The notes below the pieces were generated by a model. The model had not been told where the DNA came from. It worked only from the letters and a program-made list of their open reading frames with translations, and searched no databases. The position numbers were made by a program, and so were the translations under genes. From Alphaproteobacteria bacterium (GTDB lineage: Bacteria > Pseudomonadota > Alphaproteobacteria > Rhizobiales > Methyloligellaceae), in the NCBI GenBank assembly GCA_016869535.1, contig VGDX01000004.1, positions 1 to 64,000 of the forward strand: a stretch of DNA of 64,000 nt, written 5' to 3'. Of the stretch, positions 35,713-45,413 are shown piece after piece (within the stretch, counting starts at the first letter, position 1; the number at the start of each line of letters is the position of its first letter).

Positions 35713-37947
35713 TCAAATCAGCGCGCGCGCGGCGCTGGAGACCATGTCTTTGCCCTTTAACCCGGCCACGATGTCGTTCAGGTGCTTTAGGTCCCAGACC
35801 TCGAGATCGATGAGGATCTCGGTGTAGTCGGCGACCCGGTTGGTCATTTTGATGTTCTGGATATTGCCGTCAGCCTCGCCGATGACGGAAGCGACTTGCG
35901 CGAGGCTGCCTGGCTCGTTCAGTACCGTGACCGCAAGCTTGGCGGGGAAGCGTTGCGGATTGTCCTCGTCAATATCCCAGGTGACGTCGATCCAGCGCTC
36001 GGGCTCCTCGTCGAATGCCTTGAGCGCCTCGGCGTGGATTGGATAGATGGTAATGCCCTGCCCCGGTGTGAGGATGCCGACGATGCGGTCGCCGGGGACG
36101 GCGCCGCCGTCGGCGAAGCTGACTGGTAAATCGCCGCCCAAACCCCTGATGGGGATGCCGCTGAAAGCGTCTTTCGCATCTTTCTTGGCGCGACCGCTCG
36201 ATCCCGGCCAACGGAACTTGAGCCCCATCACCTTGCCGAGGCCGAACCAGCCTTCGTCGCTGCGTTTGATCTTGCGCCGGCGCTTGGGCGGTTCGGCTTG
36301 CGCCTCTTCGGGGTAGACGGCGCGCACGACTTCGGCGGAGCCGAGTTCGCCGCGGCCGACCGCCGCCAGCACGTCCTCGACCGTTTTCTGCGACAGGCGT
36401 TTCAGCGCCAGATTGAGATTGTCCTCGCTGAAGGTTTTGCCGCGGCGCTGAAAGCCGCGCACCAGGATTTCGCGCCCGAGTTTGCCGTATTGGGCGCGCA
36501 CGGCATCGCGCGTGGCGCGCCGGATCGCCGAGCGGGCTTTGCCGGTGATCGCGAGGCTTTGCCAGGCTGAGGGCGGTATTTGCGCTTCCGAGGTAATGAT
36601 TTCGACCTCGTCACCGTTGCGAAGCTCGGTCACGAGCGGCATCGGCCGGCCGTTGATCTTGGTGCCGACGCAGGTATTGCCGATATCGGTGTGCACCGCA
36701 TAGGCGAAGTCGATCGGGTTGGCGCCGCGCGGCAGGGCGATCAGGCGCCCCTTCGGCGTGAAGCAGAACACCTGGTCCTGGAACAGTTCGAGCTTGGTGT
36801 GCTCGAGAAACTCCTCGGGGTTGTCGCCGTCGAGAAGCATGCCGACCAGATGGCGGAGCCAGCGATAGGCGTTCGAATCCTGCGAAGGCACCATGCTGCC
36901 GTTCGCGCCATTAATGTCCTTGTAGAGTGCGTGCGCGGCGACGCCGTATTCGGCCACGTCATGCATGCGCTCGGTGCGGATCTGCAGTTCGACGCGCTGG
37001 TGGCGCGGGCCGACGATGGTGGTGTGGATCGACTGATAGTCGTTCTGCTTCGGGTTCGAGATGTAGTCCTTGAAGCGGCCCGGCACCGCGTGCCAGGTGG
37101 TGTGGATCACGGCAATCGCGCGATAGCAATCGCCGACCTCGGGGACCACGATGCGGAAACCATAGATGTCGGAGAGCTGCTCGAGCGAGATCTGCTTCCG
37201 CTCCATCTTGTTCCAAATGGCGTAAGGCTTCTTTTCCCGGCGCGAGACCACGGCCTGCAACTTGGCCTCTTCGAGTTTGCTGGTGAGCGCGTGCTCGATC
37301 TCGTCGATCAGGCCCTGAGTCTGCTCGCGCAGCATCTTCAGCCGGTCCACCACCGCGGCATAGGCCTCGGGGTTGAGCCAGCGGAAGGCACGGTCTTCGA
37401 GCTCCTCGCGCAGCCATTGCATGCCCATGCGTCCGGCGAGCGGCGCATAGATATCCATGGTCTCCTCGGCGACGATCCGGCGCTTGGCTGGTTTCATGTG
37501 CTCCAGCGTGCGCATGTTGTGCAGGCGGTCGGCGAGCTTGACCAGAAGCACGCGAATGTCGCTGGAGATGGCCAGCAAGAGCTTGCGGAAATTCTCCGCC
37601 TGCTCCGCCTTCTTGGTGACGAGGTCGAGTTTCTTGATCTTGGTCAGGCCGTCGACGAGCGTGCCGATCTCGCGCCCGAACATGGTGTCGATCTCGCCAC
37701 GGGTGACTTCGGTATCTTCGATCGTGTCGTGCAGGAGCGCCGTGGCGATGGTGGCGTCGTCGAGCCGCATCTCGGCGAGGATGGCGGCTACCTCCAGCGG
37801 ATGAGAGAAGAACGGCGCGCCAGAGGCCCGCTTCTGATTGCCGTGGGCCTTCATGGCATAGACATAGGCGCGGTTGAGCAGCGCCTCGTCGGCGTTCGGC
37901 TGATAGCTCAGCACGCGTTCGACCAGCTCGTATTGCCGGGTCGTCAT
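35713..37947 (-). CDS. rsh: Bifunctional (p)ppGpp synthetase/hydrolase
   Basis: This enzyme makes and degrades (p)ppGpp in the stringent response. Domains over 744 residues: HD hydrolase at about 28-180 with His73-Asp74 in LLHDTIEDTEV, synthetase at about 235-370 with IYGFRIVVPEVGDCYR and SIHTTIVGP, TGS at about 395-455 (FCFTPKGRLIALPRGANPID), and C-terminal ACT at about 665-744. Residues 291-294 are RFKD in GRFKDYISNPK, the charge pattern of bifunctional Rel/Spo enzymes rather than the EFDD type of synthetase-only RelA. It is 144 bases after rpoZ; that gap holds a palindromic repeat. Confidence 0.97.
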   Translation of the reverse strand: MTTRQYELVERVLSYQPNADEALLNRAYVYAMKAHGNQKRASGAPFFSHPLEVAAILAEMRLDDATIATALLHDTIEDTEVTRGEIDTMFGREIGTLVDGLTKIKKLDLVTKKAEQAENFRKLLLAISSDIRVLLVKLADRLHNMRTLEHMKPAKRRIVAEETMDIYAPLAGRMGMQWLREELEDRAFRWLNPEAYAAVVDRLKMLREQTQGLIDEIEHALTSKLEEAKLQAVVSRREKKPYAIWNKMERKQISLEQLSDIYGFRIVVPEVGDCYRAIAVIHTTWHAVPGRFKDYISNPKQNDYQSIHTTIVGPRHQRVELQIRTERMHDVAEYGVAAHALYKDINGANGSMVPSQDSNAYRWLRHLVGMLLDGDNPEEFLEHTKLELFQDQVFCFTPKGRLIALPRGANPIDFAYAVHTDIGNTCVGTKINGRPMPLVTELRNGDEVEIITSEAQIPPSAWQSLAITGKARSAIRRATRDAVRAQYGKLGREILVRGFQRRGKTFSEDNLNLALKRLSQKTVEDVLAAVGRGELGSAEVVRAVYPEEAQAEPPKRRRKIKRSDEGWFGLGKVMGLKFRWPGSSGRAKKDAKDAFSGIPIRGLGGDLPVSFADGGAVPGDRIVGILTPGQGITIYPIHAEALKAFDEEPERWIDVTWDIDEDNPQRFPAKLAVTVLNEPGSLAQVASVIGEADGNIQNIKMTNRVADYTEILIDLEVWDLKHLNDIVAGLKGKDMVSSAARALI

Positions 37948-37964
37948 GGCGCCTCTCCACGCGT

Positions 37965-38043
37965 CGTCATCCCGGCGAAAGCCGGGATCCAGTCAATTAT
38001 GCATGGAATTGGTTTCTGGATTCCGGATTTTGCCGGAATGACG
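37965..38043. repeat. Intergenic inverted repeat between rpoZ and rsh
   Basis: The outer arms CGTCATCCCGGCGAAAGCCG plus GGATCCAG and CTGGATTCCGG plus TGCCGGAATGACG are inverted copies; the left arm is itself a hairpin. It belongs to the class seen at 19684-19772. Because it lies inside the rpoZ-rsh transcription unit, it may affect RNA stability between the two genes. Confidence 0.75.
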
Positions 38044-38091
38044 AATGGGCGAGCCGGTACGAAACAGGCTTCGCCTATAAATTCGGCAGTC

Positions 38092-38502
38092 TCAGCGTGC
38101 GCGCGGTCCCGCATTGGAGCCGTCCGAAGGAGCCTGGCTCGCCATCCTGCGTAGGAGTTCCTCCTCGGTCATCTTGTCGATCGTGCTGTCGCTCGACTGG
38201 TCGTCCTGGCCGAGGACCGGCATTCTGGTGTCGGCCGAGATCATGGGCACGGCCTCCGCCTCGGGTTCGTCCACCTCGACATATTTCTGCATCGAGTGGA
38301 TGAAATCCTCGCGAAGATCGTCGACGGGGACCTTCTTCTCGGCGATTTCGCGCAGCGCCACCACCGGGTTCTTGTCATTATCGCGTTGAACGGCGATCTG
38401 GGCGCCGGCAGAAATCGTGCGGGCGCGGTGGCCGGCGAGCAGCACAAGCTCGAAGCGGTTTGGTACCTTGTCGATGCAGTCCTCGACGGTGACGCGAGCC
38501 AT
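38092..38502 (-). CDS. rpoZ: RNA polymerase omega subunit
   Basis: Omega assists folding and assembly of the beta' subunit and takes part in ppGpp response. The family core is [32 protein letters not shown] and [19 protein letters not shown]. Length 136 includes an acidic, low-complexity C-terminal tail of about 55 residues, as usual in alphaproteobacteria. The rpoZ-rsh order is conserved. Confidence 0.96.
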   Translation of the reverse strand: MARVTVEDCIDKVPNRFELVLLAGHRARTISAGAQIAVQRDNDKNPVVALREIAEKKVPVDDLREDFIHSMQKYVEVDEPEAEAVPMISADTRMPVLGQDDQSSDSTIDKMTEEELLRRMASQAPSDGSNAGPRAR

Positions 38503-38580
38503 CAGGTCATCCTCTACGAAAATTGGCTGATTTGACTGTCTATTTAGGCAGTTCGCACACGCCTGGCAAGCAGAAGCGGC

Positions 38581-39126
38581 TTAGAGCGGCTTAAGGACCT
38601 GACCTTGCCGCTTGCCCACGGCGTCGCGCCAGAGCGCACGGGCGCTCCTCCGCAGCACGGGATGACGCCAATCCGGCGCGATATCGAGCAGCGGTTTGAG
38701 CACGAAAGGCCGCTCATGCATCAGAGGATGCGGCAAAATCAGGGGTCGCGTCCCCGCGCGGGAAAAGTCCGCCTGGCGTGTGCGCCAATGCCGCACCAGC
38801 CCCTTATGGTCGATGATGTCGATATCGAGGGAACGCGGGCCCCAAGGCCTGCCGCCGCGCCGCCCGGCGCGCCGCTCGATGGTCTTGAGGCGCCTGAGAA
38901 GCGCTTCCGGTGACAGATTCGAATCGATCATGACAACGGCGTTGACGTAAGCCGGCTGGCGGGCGCGGCCGATGGCGGCGGTCTCGTAGAGCGGTGAAAT
39001 CGCCTCGACGTCGATACCGGTATTTTCCATTTCGCCGAGAGCGCGTTTGATCGTCGCCGCGGGCTCTCCCCATGGCCCAGGATGATTGGCACCCAAACCT
39101 ACCAGTATTTTCCCATGCACCCGCAA
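38581..39126 (-). CDS. folK: 2-amino-4-hydroxy-6-hydroxymethyldihydropteridine pyrophosphokinase (HPPK)
   Basis: FolK transfers pyrophosphate from ATP to the pterin alcohol in folate synthesis. Signatures: GLGANHPGPWGEPAATIKRA at the N-terminus, YVNAVVMIDSNLSPEALL, and the ATP/metal motif GRPWGPRSLDIDIID. PHPLMHERPFVLKPLLDIAP closes the domain. Length 181 is normal. Seventy-eight bases separate its stop from the rpoZ start. Confidence 0.93.
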   Translation of the reverse strand: MRVHGKILVGLGANHPGPWGEPAATIKRALGEMENTGIDVEAISPLYETAAIGRARQPAYVNAVVMIDSNLSPEALLRRLKTIERRAGRRGGRPWGPRSLDIDIIDHKGLVRHWRTRQADFSRAGTRPLILPHPLMHERPFVLKPLLDIAPDWRHPVLRRSARALWRDAVGKRQGQVLKPL

Positions 39127-39234
39127 TTGCGCCGTCCTTGTGTCGTACCTATGTTGGTTGAAGCAGTCCTCTGGATTTGATTGTGCAGGGCTGCTTCCTC
39201 ACTTTTTCGCATATTGCAGTGATAAGGAGCCAAA

Positions 39235-39849
39235 ATGAATTTCTATCCGACCGAGCGTATCGCGCTCTTCATCGACGGCGCCAATCTATACGCCACCGCC
39301 AAATCTCTCGCCTTCGACATCGACTATAAGCGGCTGCTCGAACTCTTCCGCAGTCAGGGGCAGCTCGTGCGGGCACTTTATTACACCGCGCTCGTCGAGG
39401 ATCAGGAATATTCATCGATCAGGCCTCTGATCGATTGGCTTGATTATAACGGCTACACCATGGTGACGAAGCCCACCAAGGAATTCGTCGATGCGGCGGG
39501 CCGGCGCAAGATCAAGGGCAATATGGATATCGAACTCGCGGTCGATGCCATGGAACTGTCGGAGCATCTCGATCATGTCGTGCTGTTCTCCGGCGACGGT
39601 GATTTCCGTTCGCTGGTCGAGGCGCTGCAGCATAAGGGCAAGCGGGTGAGCGTCGTATCGACCCTTACCACCAATCCGCCGATGGTCGCCGATGAACTGC
39701 GCCGGCAAGCCGACCAGTTCATCGATCTCGCCAACATGCAGGACGAGATCGGACGCGATCCCGCCGAGCGGACACAACGCGAGCCGCGGCGACGGACGGA
39801 GCCTGAACCGCTCGATGAATTCGAACGCGGCGACCTGATCGAGACCTGA
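39235..39849 (+). CDS. NYN-domain (LabA/DUF88) protein, probable RNase
   Basis: A 204-residue PIN-like protein of the LabA/DUF88 family. Acidic metal-site residues are seen in RIALFIDGANLYATAKSL (Asp14), KGNMDIELAVDAM and VLFSGDGDFRSLVEAL, in the spacing of NYN nucleases. A charged low-complexity tail starts at about 175. The ATG at 39235 follows AAGGAG by 5 bases. Related genes in this order act in RNA turnover, but the target is not known. It diverges from folK. Confidence 0.9.
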   Translation: MNFYPTERIALFIDGANLYATAKSLAFDIDYKRLLELFRSQGQLVRALYYTALVEDQEYSSIRPLIDWLDYNGYTMVTKPTKEFVDAAGRRKIKGNMDIELAVDAMELSEHLDHVVLFSGDGDFRSLVEALQHKGKRVSVVSTLTTNPPMVADELRRQADQFIDLANMQDEIGRDPAERTQREPRRRTEPEPLDEFERGDLIET

Positions 39850-39922
39850 GTTTGACAAGAAAAAGTGGATGCTCGTCATTTCGGCCGGGCCTGCTCATGG
39901 TGTTTGCGCTACGCATAGACGC

Positions 39923-40585
39923 ATGACGCTCCTTGCGATCAAGGAAACAAGTCCGCCGGAACCGGCCAAGCATTGTCCGTTATGCCCACGCCTCGTCACG
40001 TTCCGGCAAGACAACAAGGCCGCGCACCAGGAATGGTTCAACGGTGCCGTCCCGTCTTTCGGGCCCGCGGACGCGCGCATCTTGATCGTCGGGCTAGCGC
40101 CGGGGCTCAAAGGCGCTAACCGCACCGGGCGGCCCTTCCTGGGCGACCATGCGGGCGAGTTGCTTTACCGCACGCTCCTGAAAGTCGGCTTGGCCAAAGG
40201 CCGGCACGATCTCGCCGCTCCCGACGATCTCGAACTGACAGATTGCATGATCACCAACGCGGTGCGCTGCGTGCCACCGGCCAACAAGCCGACACCGCTT
40301 GAGATCGCCACGTGCAGGCAGTTCCTTGTCGGCCGCATCTTCTCCCTGCCCCGTCTCCAAACCTTGCTTGCTCTTGGCCGCATCGCCCACGACAGCGCGC
40401 TCGATGCACTAGGCCTGAAAAGGCGCGATTTCGCCTTCGGCCACGGCATCCGGCATGATCTTCCCCACGGCCTCGTCCTGTTCGACAGCTACCATTGCTC
40501 CCGGCAGAACACCAACACGGGGCGCCTGACTGCCGGCATGTTCGAAAAGGTCATGCGGGACGTCGCCGGGACAATCCGCACCTGA
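39923..40585 (+). CDS. Uracil-DNA glycosylase, family 5 (UDGb) type
   Basis: This base-excision enzyme removes uracil, and in family 5 also hypoxanthine. The iron-sulfur ligands fit Cys in HCPLCPRL and two later Cys in AVRCVPPANKP and IATCRQFL. Motif A reads VGLAPGLKGANRTGRPFLGD, lacking the polar catalytic residue of families 1 and 4, and motif B is SYHCSRQNTNTGRLT; both are family 5 traits. The start at 39923 (MTLLAIKETSPPEP) is nearer to family length (220 residues) than the ATG at 39869, but neither has a clear ribosome site. Confidence 0.88.
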   Translation: MTLLAIKETSPPEPAKHCPLCPRLVTFRQDNKAAHQEWFNGAVPSFGPADARILIVGLAPGLKGANRTGRPFLGDHAGELLYRTLLKVGLAKGRHDLAAPDDLELTDCMITNAVRCVPPANKPTPLEIATCRQFLVGRIFSLPRLQTLLALGRIAHDSALDALGLKRRDFAFGHGIRHDLPHGLVLFDSYHCSRQNTNTGRLTAGMFEKVMRDVAGTIRT

Positions 40586-40648
40586 CGCGCCTTGCTGCCG
40601 AGCGGCAAGTCGGGCATGCTTGGCGCGGTCATTCCTGGGGTCGTAGTC

Positions 40649-41044
40649 ATGGCCAGTCTGGAAATTTCCACGGACAAGATCGGCTTCGTGATCCAGAAGT
40701 CGCGCGAGATGGCCGCCAAGGTTGCCGCCTGGGACGATAGCGGCACCTCCGACCACGATGCGGAGTCGATCCTCGAAGATTTCTCGGACGATGCCACCCA
40801 GCAAGAACTCAAGGAGTTCATCCGCGACCTCAATGAGGACGAGCAGGTGAGCCTTGTCGCCCTGGCCTGGATCGGCAGGGGCTCTTTCGCGCCCGAGGAG
40901 CTTGACGAGGCGCTCGCGACAGCCCGGTCAGAACGCGTCAACAAGACCGAGGACTATCTCCTCGGTATGCCGCTCCTGCCCGATTACCTGGAAGAAGGGC
41001 TCGACCGTCTCGGCTATTCGATCGAGGACGTCGAGGAAGAGTAG
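40649..41044 (+). CDS. DUF3775 protein
   Basis: A 131-residue acidic cytoplasmic protein of the DUF3775 family, with SLEISTDKIGFVIQKSREMA, EDEQVSLVALAWIGRG and the ending TEDYLLGMPLLPDYLEEGLD. The start at 40649 is chosen because the family begins at MASLEIS; upstream codons to 40592 are non-conserved. Function is unknown. It is convergent with smpB, 2 bases between the stops. Confidence 0.88.
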   Translation: MASLEISTDKIGFVIQKSREMAAKVAAWDDSGTSDHDAESILEDFSDDATQQELKEFIRDLNEDEQVSLVALAWIGRGSFAPEELDEALATARSERVNKTEDYLLGMPLLPDYLEEGLDRLGYSIEDVEEE

Positions 41045-41046
41045 TC

Positions 41047-41517
41047 CTACCCCTTTTCGCGCATCAGACGACCCTTCTGACGGTCCCAATCGCGCTTCTT
41101 CTCCGTCTCGCGCTTGTCGTGCAGCTTCTTGCCTTTGGCCAGGCCCAGCTGGACCTTGGCGATACCGCGCGCATTGAAATACATCCTGAGCGGCACGAGC
41201 GTCATGCCCTGGCGCTGAATGGCGCCGAGCAGACGCGCCATCTCACGCTTATGCAGCAGAAGCTTGCGCGGCCTGGTCGGCACGTGCCCGTCACGCGCCG
41301 CCCCCGCATATTCGGAAATATGCGCGTTGATCAAATATAGCTCGCCACGCTCATCAACGGCATAGGCTTCAGCGATCGTGGCGCGTCCGGCGCGCAGCGA
41401 CTTCACCTCGGAACCGGTCAGCACGATGCCGGCTTCGAGTTTTTCCTCTATGTCGTAATTGAAGCGCGCCTTCCGGTTCTCGGCGATGAGCTTGCCGCTC
41501 TCGCTCTTGGGCGCCAT
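41047..41517 (-). CDS. smpB: SsrA-binding protein SmpB
   Basis: SmpB binds tmRNA and brings it to stalled ribosomes for trans-translation. The 156-residue protein shows [37 protein letters not shown] and the basic tail [20 protein letters not shown]. It is read 15 bases after dapA, the usual dapA-smpB pair of alphaproteobacteria. No tmRNA gene was found in the window. Confidence 0.97.
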   Translation of the reverse strand: MAPKSESGKLIAENRKARFNYDIEEKLEAGIVLTGSEVKSLRAGRATIAEAYAVDERGELYLINAHISEYAGAARDGHVPTRPRKLLLHKREMARLLGAIQRQGMTLVPLRMYFNARGIAKVQLGLAKGKKLHDKRETEKKRDWDRQKGRLMREKG

Positions 41518-41532
41518 GACATCACCTTGAGC

Positions 41533-42423
41533 TTAAGCGTGGACGAGACCGACCGCGTCGAGCGCCTCGTCGACCTTCTTCCGGGACGCAGGCGAAAGCG
41601 GCGCGAGCGGGAGACGCGTGTCGCTGCGGCACAGGCCGAGCCGCTCGGCAGCGTATTTCACCGGGCCTGGATTCGATTCGACGAACAGTGAATCGTGCAG
41701 CGGCATCAGCCGGTCCTGGAGTTGCAGCGCGAGCTTGAAATTACCGGCAAGGCAAGCGAGCTGGAATTCGGCGCAAAGGGCCGGGGCGATATTGGCGCTG
41801 ACCGAGATACAACCGTGCCCGCCATGGGCCATGAAGCCGAGCGCCGTGGCGTCCTCGCCCGAGAGCTGGATGAAATCCTTGCCCAAGGCGGCGCGCTGCT
41901 GGCTCACCCGCGCCATACTGGCGGTCGCGTCCTTCACACCGACCATATTCTTGAGCTTGGACAGGCGCGCCATGGTCTCGACCGTCATGTCGATCACGCT
42001 GCGTCCAGGGATGTTGTAGATCACGACGGGAATATCGGCGGCGTCATTGATCGCCTTGAAATGGAGATAGAGACCTTCCTGTGTCGGCTTGTTGTAGTAA
42101 GGCGTCACGACCAGCGCCGCGTCGGCCCCCGCGTCCTTGGCGTGAAGCGTGAGCTCGATCGCTTCCTCGGTCGAATTCGAACCGGTTCCGGCGATGACCG
42201 GCACGCGACCCGCAGCCGCTTCGATACAAAGCTCGACGACATGCTTGTGCTCGTCATGGGAAAGCGTCGGCGATTCGCCTGTCGTGCCACAGGGCACGAG
42301 CCCATGCGTGCCCTGATCGATCTGCCACTCGACCAGCTTCTGGAAGGCCTTGTCGTCAACCTTGCCGTCCTTGAACGGTGTGATCAGGGCGGTGATAGAC
42401 CCTTGGAAAAGCGGTCTGGGCAC
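41533..42423 (-). CDS. dapA: 4-hydroxy-tetrahydrodipicolinate synthase
   Basis: DapA condenses pyruvate with aspartate semialdehyde on the way to lysine and diaminopimelate. Motifs: [46 protein letters not shown] (Tyr of the proton relay), [11 protein letters not shown] and the Schiff-base Lys in [12 protein letters not shown]. The GTG at 42423, with CGGAGA upstream, gives 296 residues, the normal size; the longest frame to 42534 adds a non-homologous leader. Confidence 0.96.
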   Translation of the reverse strand: MPRPLFQGSITALITPFKDGKVDDKAFQKLVEWQIDQGTHGLVPCGTTGESPTLSHDEHKHVVELCIEAAAGRVPVIAGTGSNSTEEAIELTLHAKDAGADAALVVTPYYNKPTQEGLYLHFKAINDAADIPVVIYNIPGRSVIDMTVETMARLSKLKNMVGVKDATASMARVSQQRAALGKDFIQLSGEDATALGFMAHGGHGCISVSANIAPALCAEFQLACLAGNFKLALQLQDRLMPLHDSLFVESNPGPVKYAAERLGLCRSDTRLPLAPLSPASRKKVDEALDAVGLVHA

Positions 42424-42592
42424 GGGGAACGGTCTCCGGGGAGCGTGATCAAGAAAGATCGGAAAATTATCGCGGGGACAATAGGGTGTGGGGGTGGAAG
42501 CGGCAAGAAGGGGTGGAAATCCGCGAAGTTCCACGGAACAGGCATCCCAATCAACGTCAGTCGGCAGTTTTGATCATTCCGAATAATGCATA

Positions 42593-42713
42593 GGTACCAT
42601 TATGTTACCCTTGGTACTTAACACAATAGGTTTGCTCGGGAAGTGAGGCAAAGAGCCATTTTTCCGCCGAATTTTTTCAGACATTGTTCAATTTAGAGAC
42701 GATAGTCTCTTTT
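42593..42713. promoter_or_regulatory. Regulatory-looking sites in the dapA/transglycosylase gap (42424-42781)
   Basis: The 358-base divergent gap has no gene. An imperfect 17-base palindrome, GGTACCATTATGTTACC (42593-42609), is followed by another GGTAC at 42613; a further GGTACC lies close to the transglycosylase start (about 42765). AGAGAC GATA GTCTCT (42695-42710) followed by T residues is a small hairpin. Which of the two divergent genes these serve cannot be told from sequence. Confidence 0.4.
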
Positions 42714-42781
42714 CGTCGCGGCTCCCCGGCTCGGGGGACTCCTGGCGCCTAACAGGAACGTAACCGGTACCGATCGACGAG

Positions 42782-45280
42782 ATGAACCGCATTTGCGCGC
42801 ACATATTGCTTTTGCTCGCCCTGTCGGCGGGTTCCGCCACGGCTCAAGCAGAGCAATCGCTCGTTCCGCTCCCCGACCGTAATCCGAGCCGCCCCATCAC
42901 AGCGCAAGCCGTACCGGAAGTTTCGCCGTCTGAGGCAACGACCGGAGGCGTCCAGTCCGAAGGGGTAAGCACAGAGGAATCCGGCCCGGCGCCCCAGGAG
43001 GTGAAGCCGACGGCCAACCTGGCGCAAGCCACGACCATCGCGCCGATGCCGTCACGCAATCCTACGCTCCCAGCGCCCTCATTGCTTGCTCCGCCTTCAG
43101 CATCCTTGCCGTCACCGGAAACGCCGGCCGAACCGAAACTTCCGTCTGAACCGGTCGAGCAGATCGCCGCCGACATACCACTCCCCGAAATCAATCCAAA
43201 TCGCGCCGACGAGGCCATGCTCTCCACCCTGCAAGGCACGCTGGTGCCGGGTGTCCCTGCGCCGAAACCGAAACTGGATTACGCCGCCATCCTGAAGCCG
43301 CTCCTCAACTACGATCTCAGCACCGCCGATAAGATCAATGTCCAGGCGGTGATGCAGAGCAAAGGCGACGCCGAGGAGCTTGCCGCCAAGATCAATGACC
43401 CTGCCGCCCGGGCGTTCGCCCTTTGGTACAAATACCGCAATGGCGTCGGCGGATCCGGCGAGGCGATCGAGCAATTCCGCATTACCCATCCCATCTGGCC
43501 CGGCCAGGATGAGATGCGCGAGCGGGCCGAAATCGCGCTGCTGCTCAATGAAACCGATACCGACAAGGTCAAAATTTTCTTTGCAGCTTCGCCGCCACAA
43601 ACCGGCGCCGGTAAAGCGGCGCTCGCCGCCGTGCACCTCAAGGAAGGCAATGAAGCCTCGGCGCGTGAACTCGTGGTTTCAGCCTGGACCGACCATCGTC
43701 TCAACGCCGCGGTCGAAAAGAAAATTCTCGATCGTTTTAGCTCCATGCTCACGCCGGAACATCACCGCGCACGTATCGACATGCTGCTTTATCCCGACGA
43801 TAAGAGCTCGGTTGAGGCGGCGCGGCGCATATCGAAACTGCTCTCGGCGGCGGAACAGAAAAAGGTTACGGCGCGGATCGCCGTGGTCGAACGCGGCGGC
43901 AACGCCGGAACACTTCTCAAGGCCTTGCCGTCGAACGCCGTAGAGGCCGATGTCGGCCTGAGATTCAATCACATCCAGTGGCTGCGCCGTACCAAGGACA
44001 AGGAGCAGCGCGAACAGGCCTGGAAACTTCTCATCGATGCACCCAGCGAACCGAATTTACTGCTCGACCTCAACAATTGGTGGACCGAGCGGCGCATCAG
44101 TTGCCGCGGCGCCCTCAATGACGGGAACACGAAGGCTGCCTATGAGATCGCAGCCAAGCATGGGCTAACTTCGGGTGATGGTTATATCGAAGGCGAGTTT
44201 TTGGCTGGCTGGATCGCGCTGCGCTTCCTGAACGATCCACACACCGCCTTGCGGCACTTCCTGTCTCTGCGCCGCGCCGCCACCAGTTCCAAGAGCATTA
44301 CGCTCGGCGAGTATTGGCTTGGCCGCACCGCGCTTGCCCTTGGCGACAAGAACTCGGCCTTCATCCATTTCCATGGCGCGGCAAAGTACCCGCAATATTT
44401 CTACGGACAACTCGCGCGTCAGTCGCTCGATACGCGCCCCGCGCATCTCGACGTGACGCTAAGCCCGATGCCGACCGAAGCCGACATTAATAGTTTCCTG
44501 GCCCAGGATGCGGTGCGGGCCATCGGCGTGGCGCGGGCAATGGGCAATGATTGGGTTACCCCGCAATTCTTTTTGACACTGGCACGCAAGCTGGAAAATC
44601 CGGCCGAAGTTGTCCTGACCGCCGAACTGGCCAAAGCGACCGACAAAAAGCAGCTCGCTCTCAGATTGTCGCGAATCGCCTTCAATCGCGACCTGCCACT
44701 TGGCGACTATGCGTTACCCATCGGCGTGATGCCGGCCTTCAAGAGCCTGCTTCCCGAGCGCATCGACCCGGCTTTGCTGCATGCTCTGGCGCGTCAGGAA
44801 AGTGAATTCAACGCCGGCGCCAAGAGCCCGGTCGGCGCCGCCGGATTGATGCAATTGATGCCGGCTACGGCTCGGATGGTCGCCAGGCAGTACAAGGTGC
44901 CGCACTCCCCGGCGCAGCTTACCAATCCCGTCTACAATCAGCAGCTTGGCGAGGCCTTCCTCAACGATCTCATCGCGGATTACGGCGGCTCTTATTTCAT
45001 GTCCCTCGCCGCTTATAACGCCGGCGGCGGCCGCGTCGCCGAGTGGGTCAAAGCCTATGGCGATCCGCGTAACGGCGAGATCGACCCGATCGACTGGATC
45101 GAGCGCATTCCCTTCACCGAGACCCGCGAGTATGTGTTCAAAATCATGGAATCGCTGCAGCTTTATCGGTCGAGACTGTCGGGACCGGATCAAGCCTTGC
45201 AGCTCTGGCAGGATCTCAATCGCGGCCTGAAAACGCCACCTGAGGCGCCAGCTTCAGTGGTTCAGGTGACGGCGGAATGA
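42782..45280 (+). CDS. Soluble lytic murein transglycosylase
   Basis: A periplasmic peptidoglycan-cleaving enzyme of 832 residues. The signal peptide is ILLLLALSAGSATAQA. A Pro-rich region of about 120 residues follows and carries three related peptides: PLPDRNPSR (29-37), PMPSRNPTLP (88-97) and PLPEINPNR (133-141). The alpha-helical superhelix common to Slt enzymes spans about 190-640. The SLT catalytic domain (about 660-790) has Glu673 in ALARQESEFNAGAKSPVGAA, then GLMQLMPATA and SLAAYNAGGGRV, the family signature. The start ATG follows a GGAACG stretch only weakly like a ribosome site. Confidence 0.92.
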   Translation: MNRICAHILLLLALSAGSATAQAEQSLVPLPDRNPSRPITAQAVPEVSPSEATTGGVQSEGVSTEESGPAPQEVKPTANLAQATTIAPMPSRNPTLPAPSLLAPPSASLPSPETPAEPKLPSEPVEQIAADIPLPEINPNRADEAMLSTLQGTLVPGVPAPKPKLDYAAILKPLLNYDLSTADKINVQAVMQSKGDAEELAAKINDPAARAFALWYKYRNGVGGSGEAIEQFRITHPIWPGQDEMRERAEIALLLNETDTDKVKIFFAASPPQTGAGKAALAAVHLKEGNEASARELVVSAWTDHRLNAAVEKKILDRFSSMLTPEHHRARIDMLLYPDDKSSVEAARRISKLLSAAEQKKVTARIAVVERGGNAGTLLKALPSNAVEADVGLRFNHIQWLRRTKDKEQREQAWKLLIDAPSEPNLLLDLNNWWTERRISCRGALNDGNTKAAYEIAAKHGLTSGDGYIEGEFLAGWIALRFLNDPHTALRHFLSLRRAATSSKSITLGEYWLGRTALALGDKNSAFIHFHGAAKYPQYFYGQLARQSLDTRPAHLDVTLSPMPTEADINSFLAQDAVRAIGVARAMGNDWVTPQFFLTLARKLENPAEVVLTAELAKATDKKQLALRLSRIAFNRDLPLGDYALPIGVMPAFKSLLPERIDPALLHALARQESEFNAGAKSPVGAAGLMQLMPATARMVARQYKVPHSPAQLTNPVYNQQLGEAFLNDLIADYGGSYFMSLAAYNAGGGRVAEWVKAYGDPRNGEIDPIDWIERIPFTETREYVFKIMESLQLYRSRLSGPDQALQLWQDLNRGLKTPPEAPASVVQVTAE

Positions 45281-45413
45281 GGCGGCCCGTATCGCACTCA
45301 GCCTGACCTCTTCGTAAGTCTTGCCCCCTCACCCACTTTGCTGAACACTGGGGACACCGGTTCACCCGGTCCGCCATTAGCCCTCAAAGCGCGCTTCCAA
45401 GGTTACGCACAAG

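Noticed and set aside
36580-38154. 524-residue plus-strand open frame opposite rsh
   Set aside because: It lies antisense to the conserved rsh coding sequence and shows no family motifs.
41047-42781. tmRNA gene near smpB
   Set aside because: No tRNA-Ala-like end or permuted tmRNA pattern was found around smpB or in the dapA gap.
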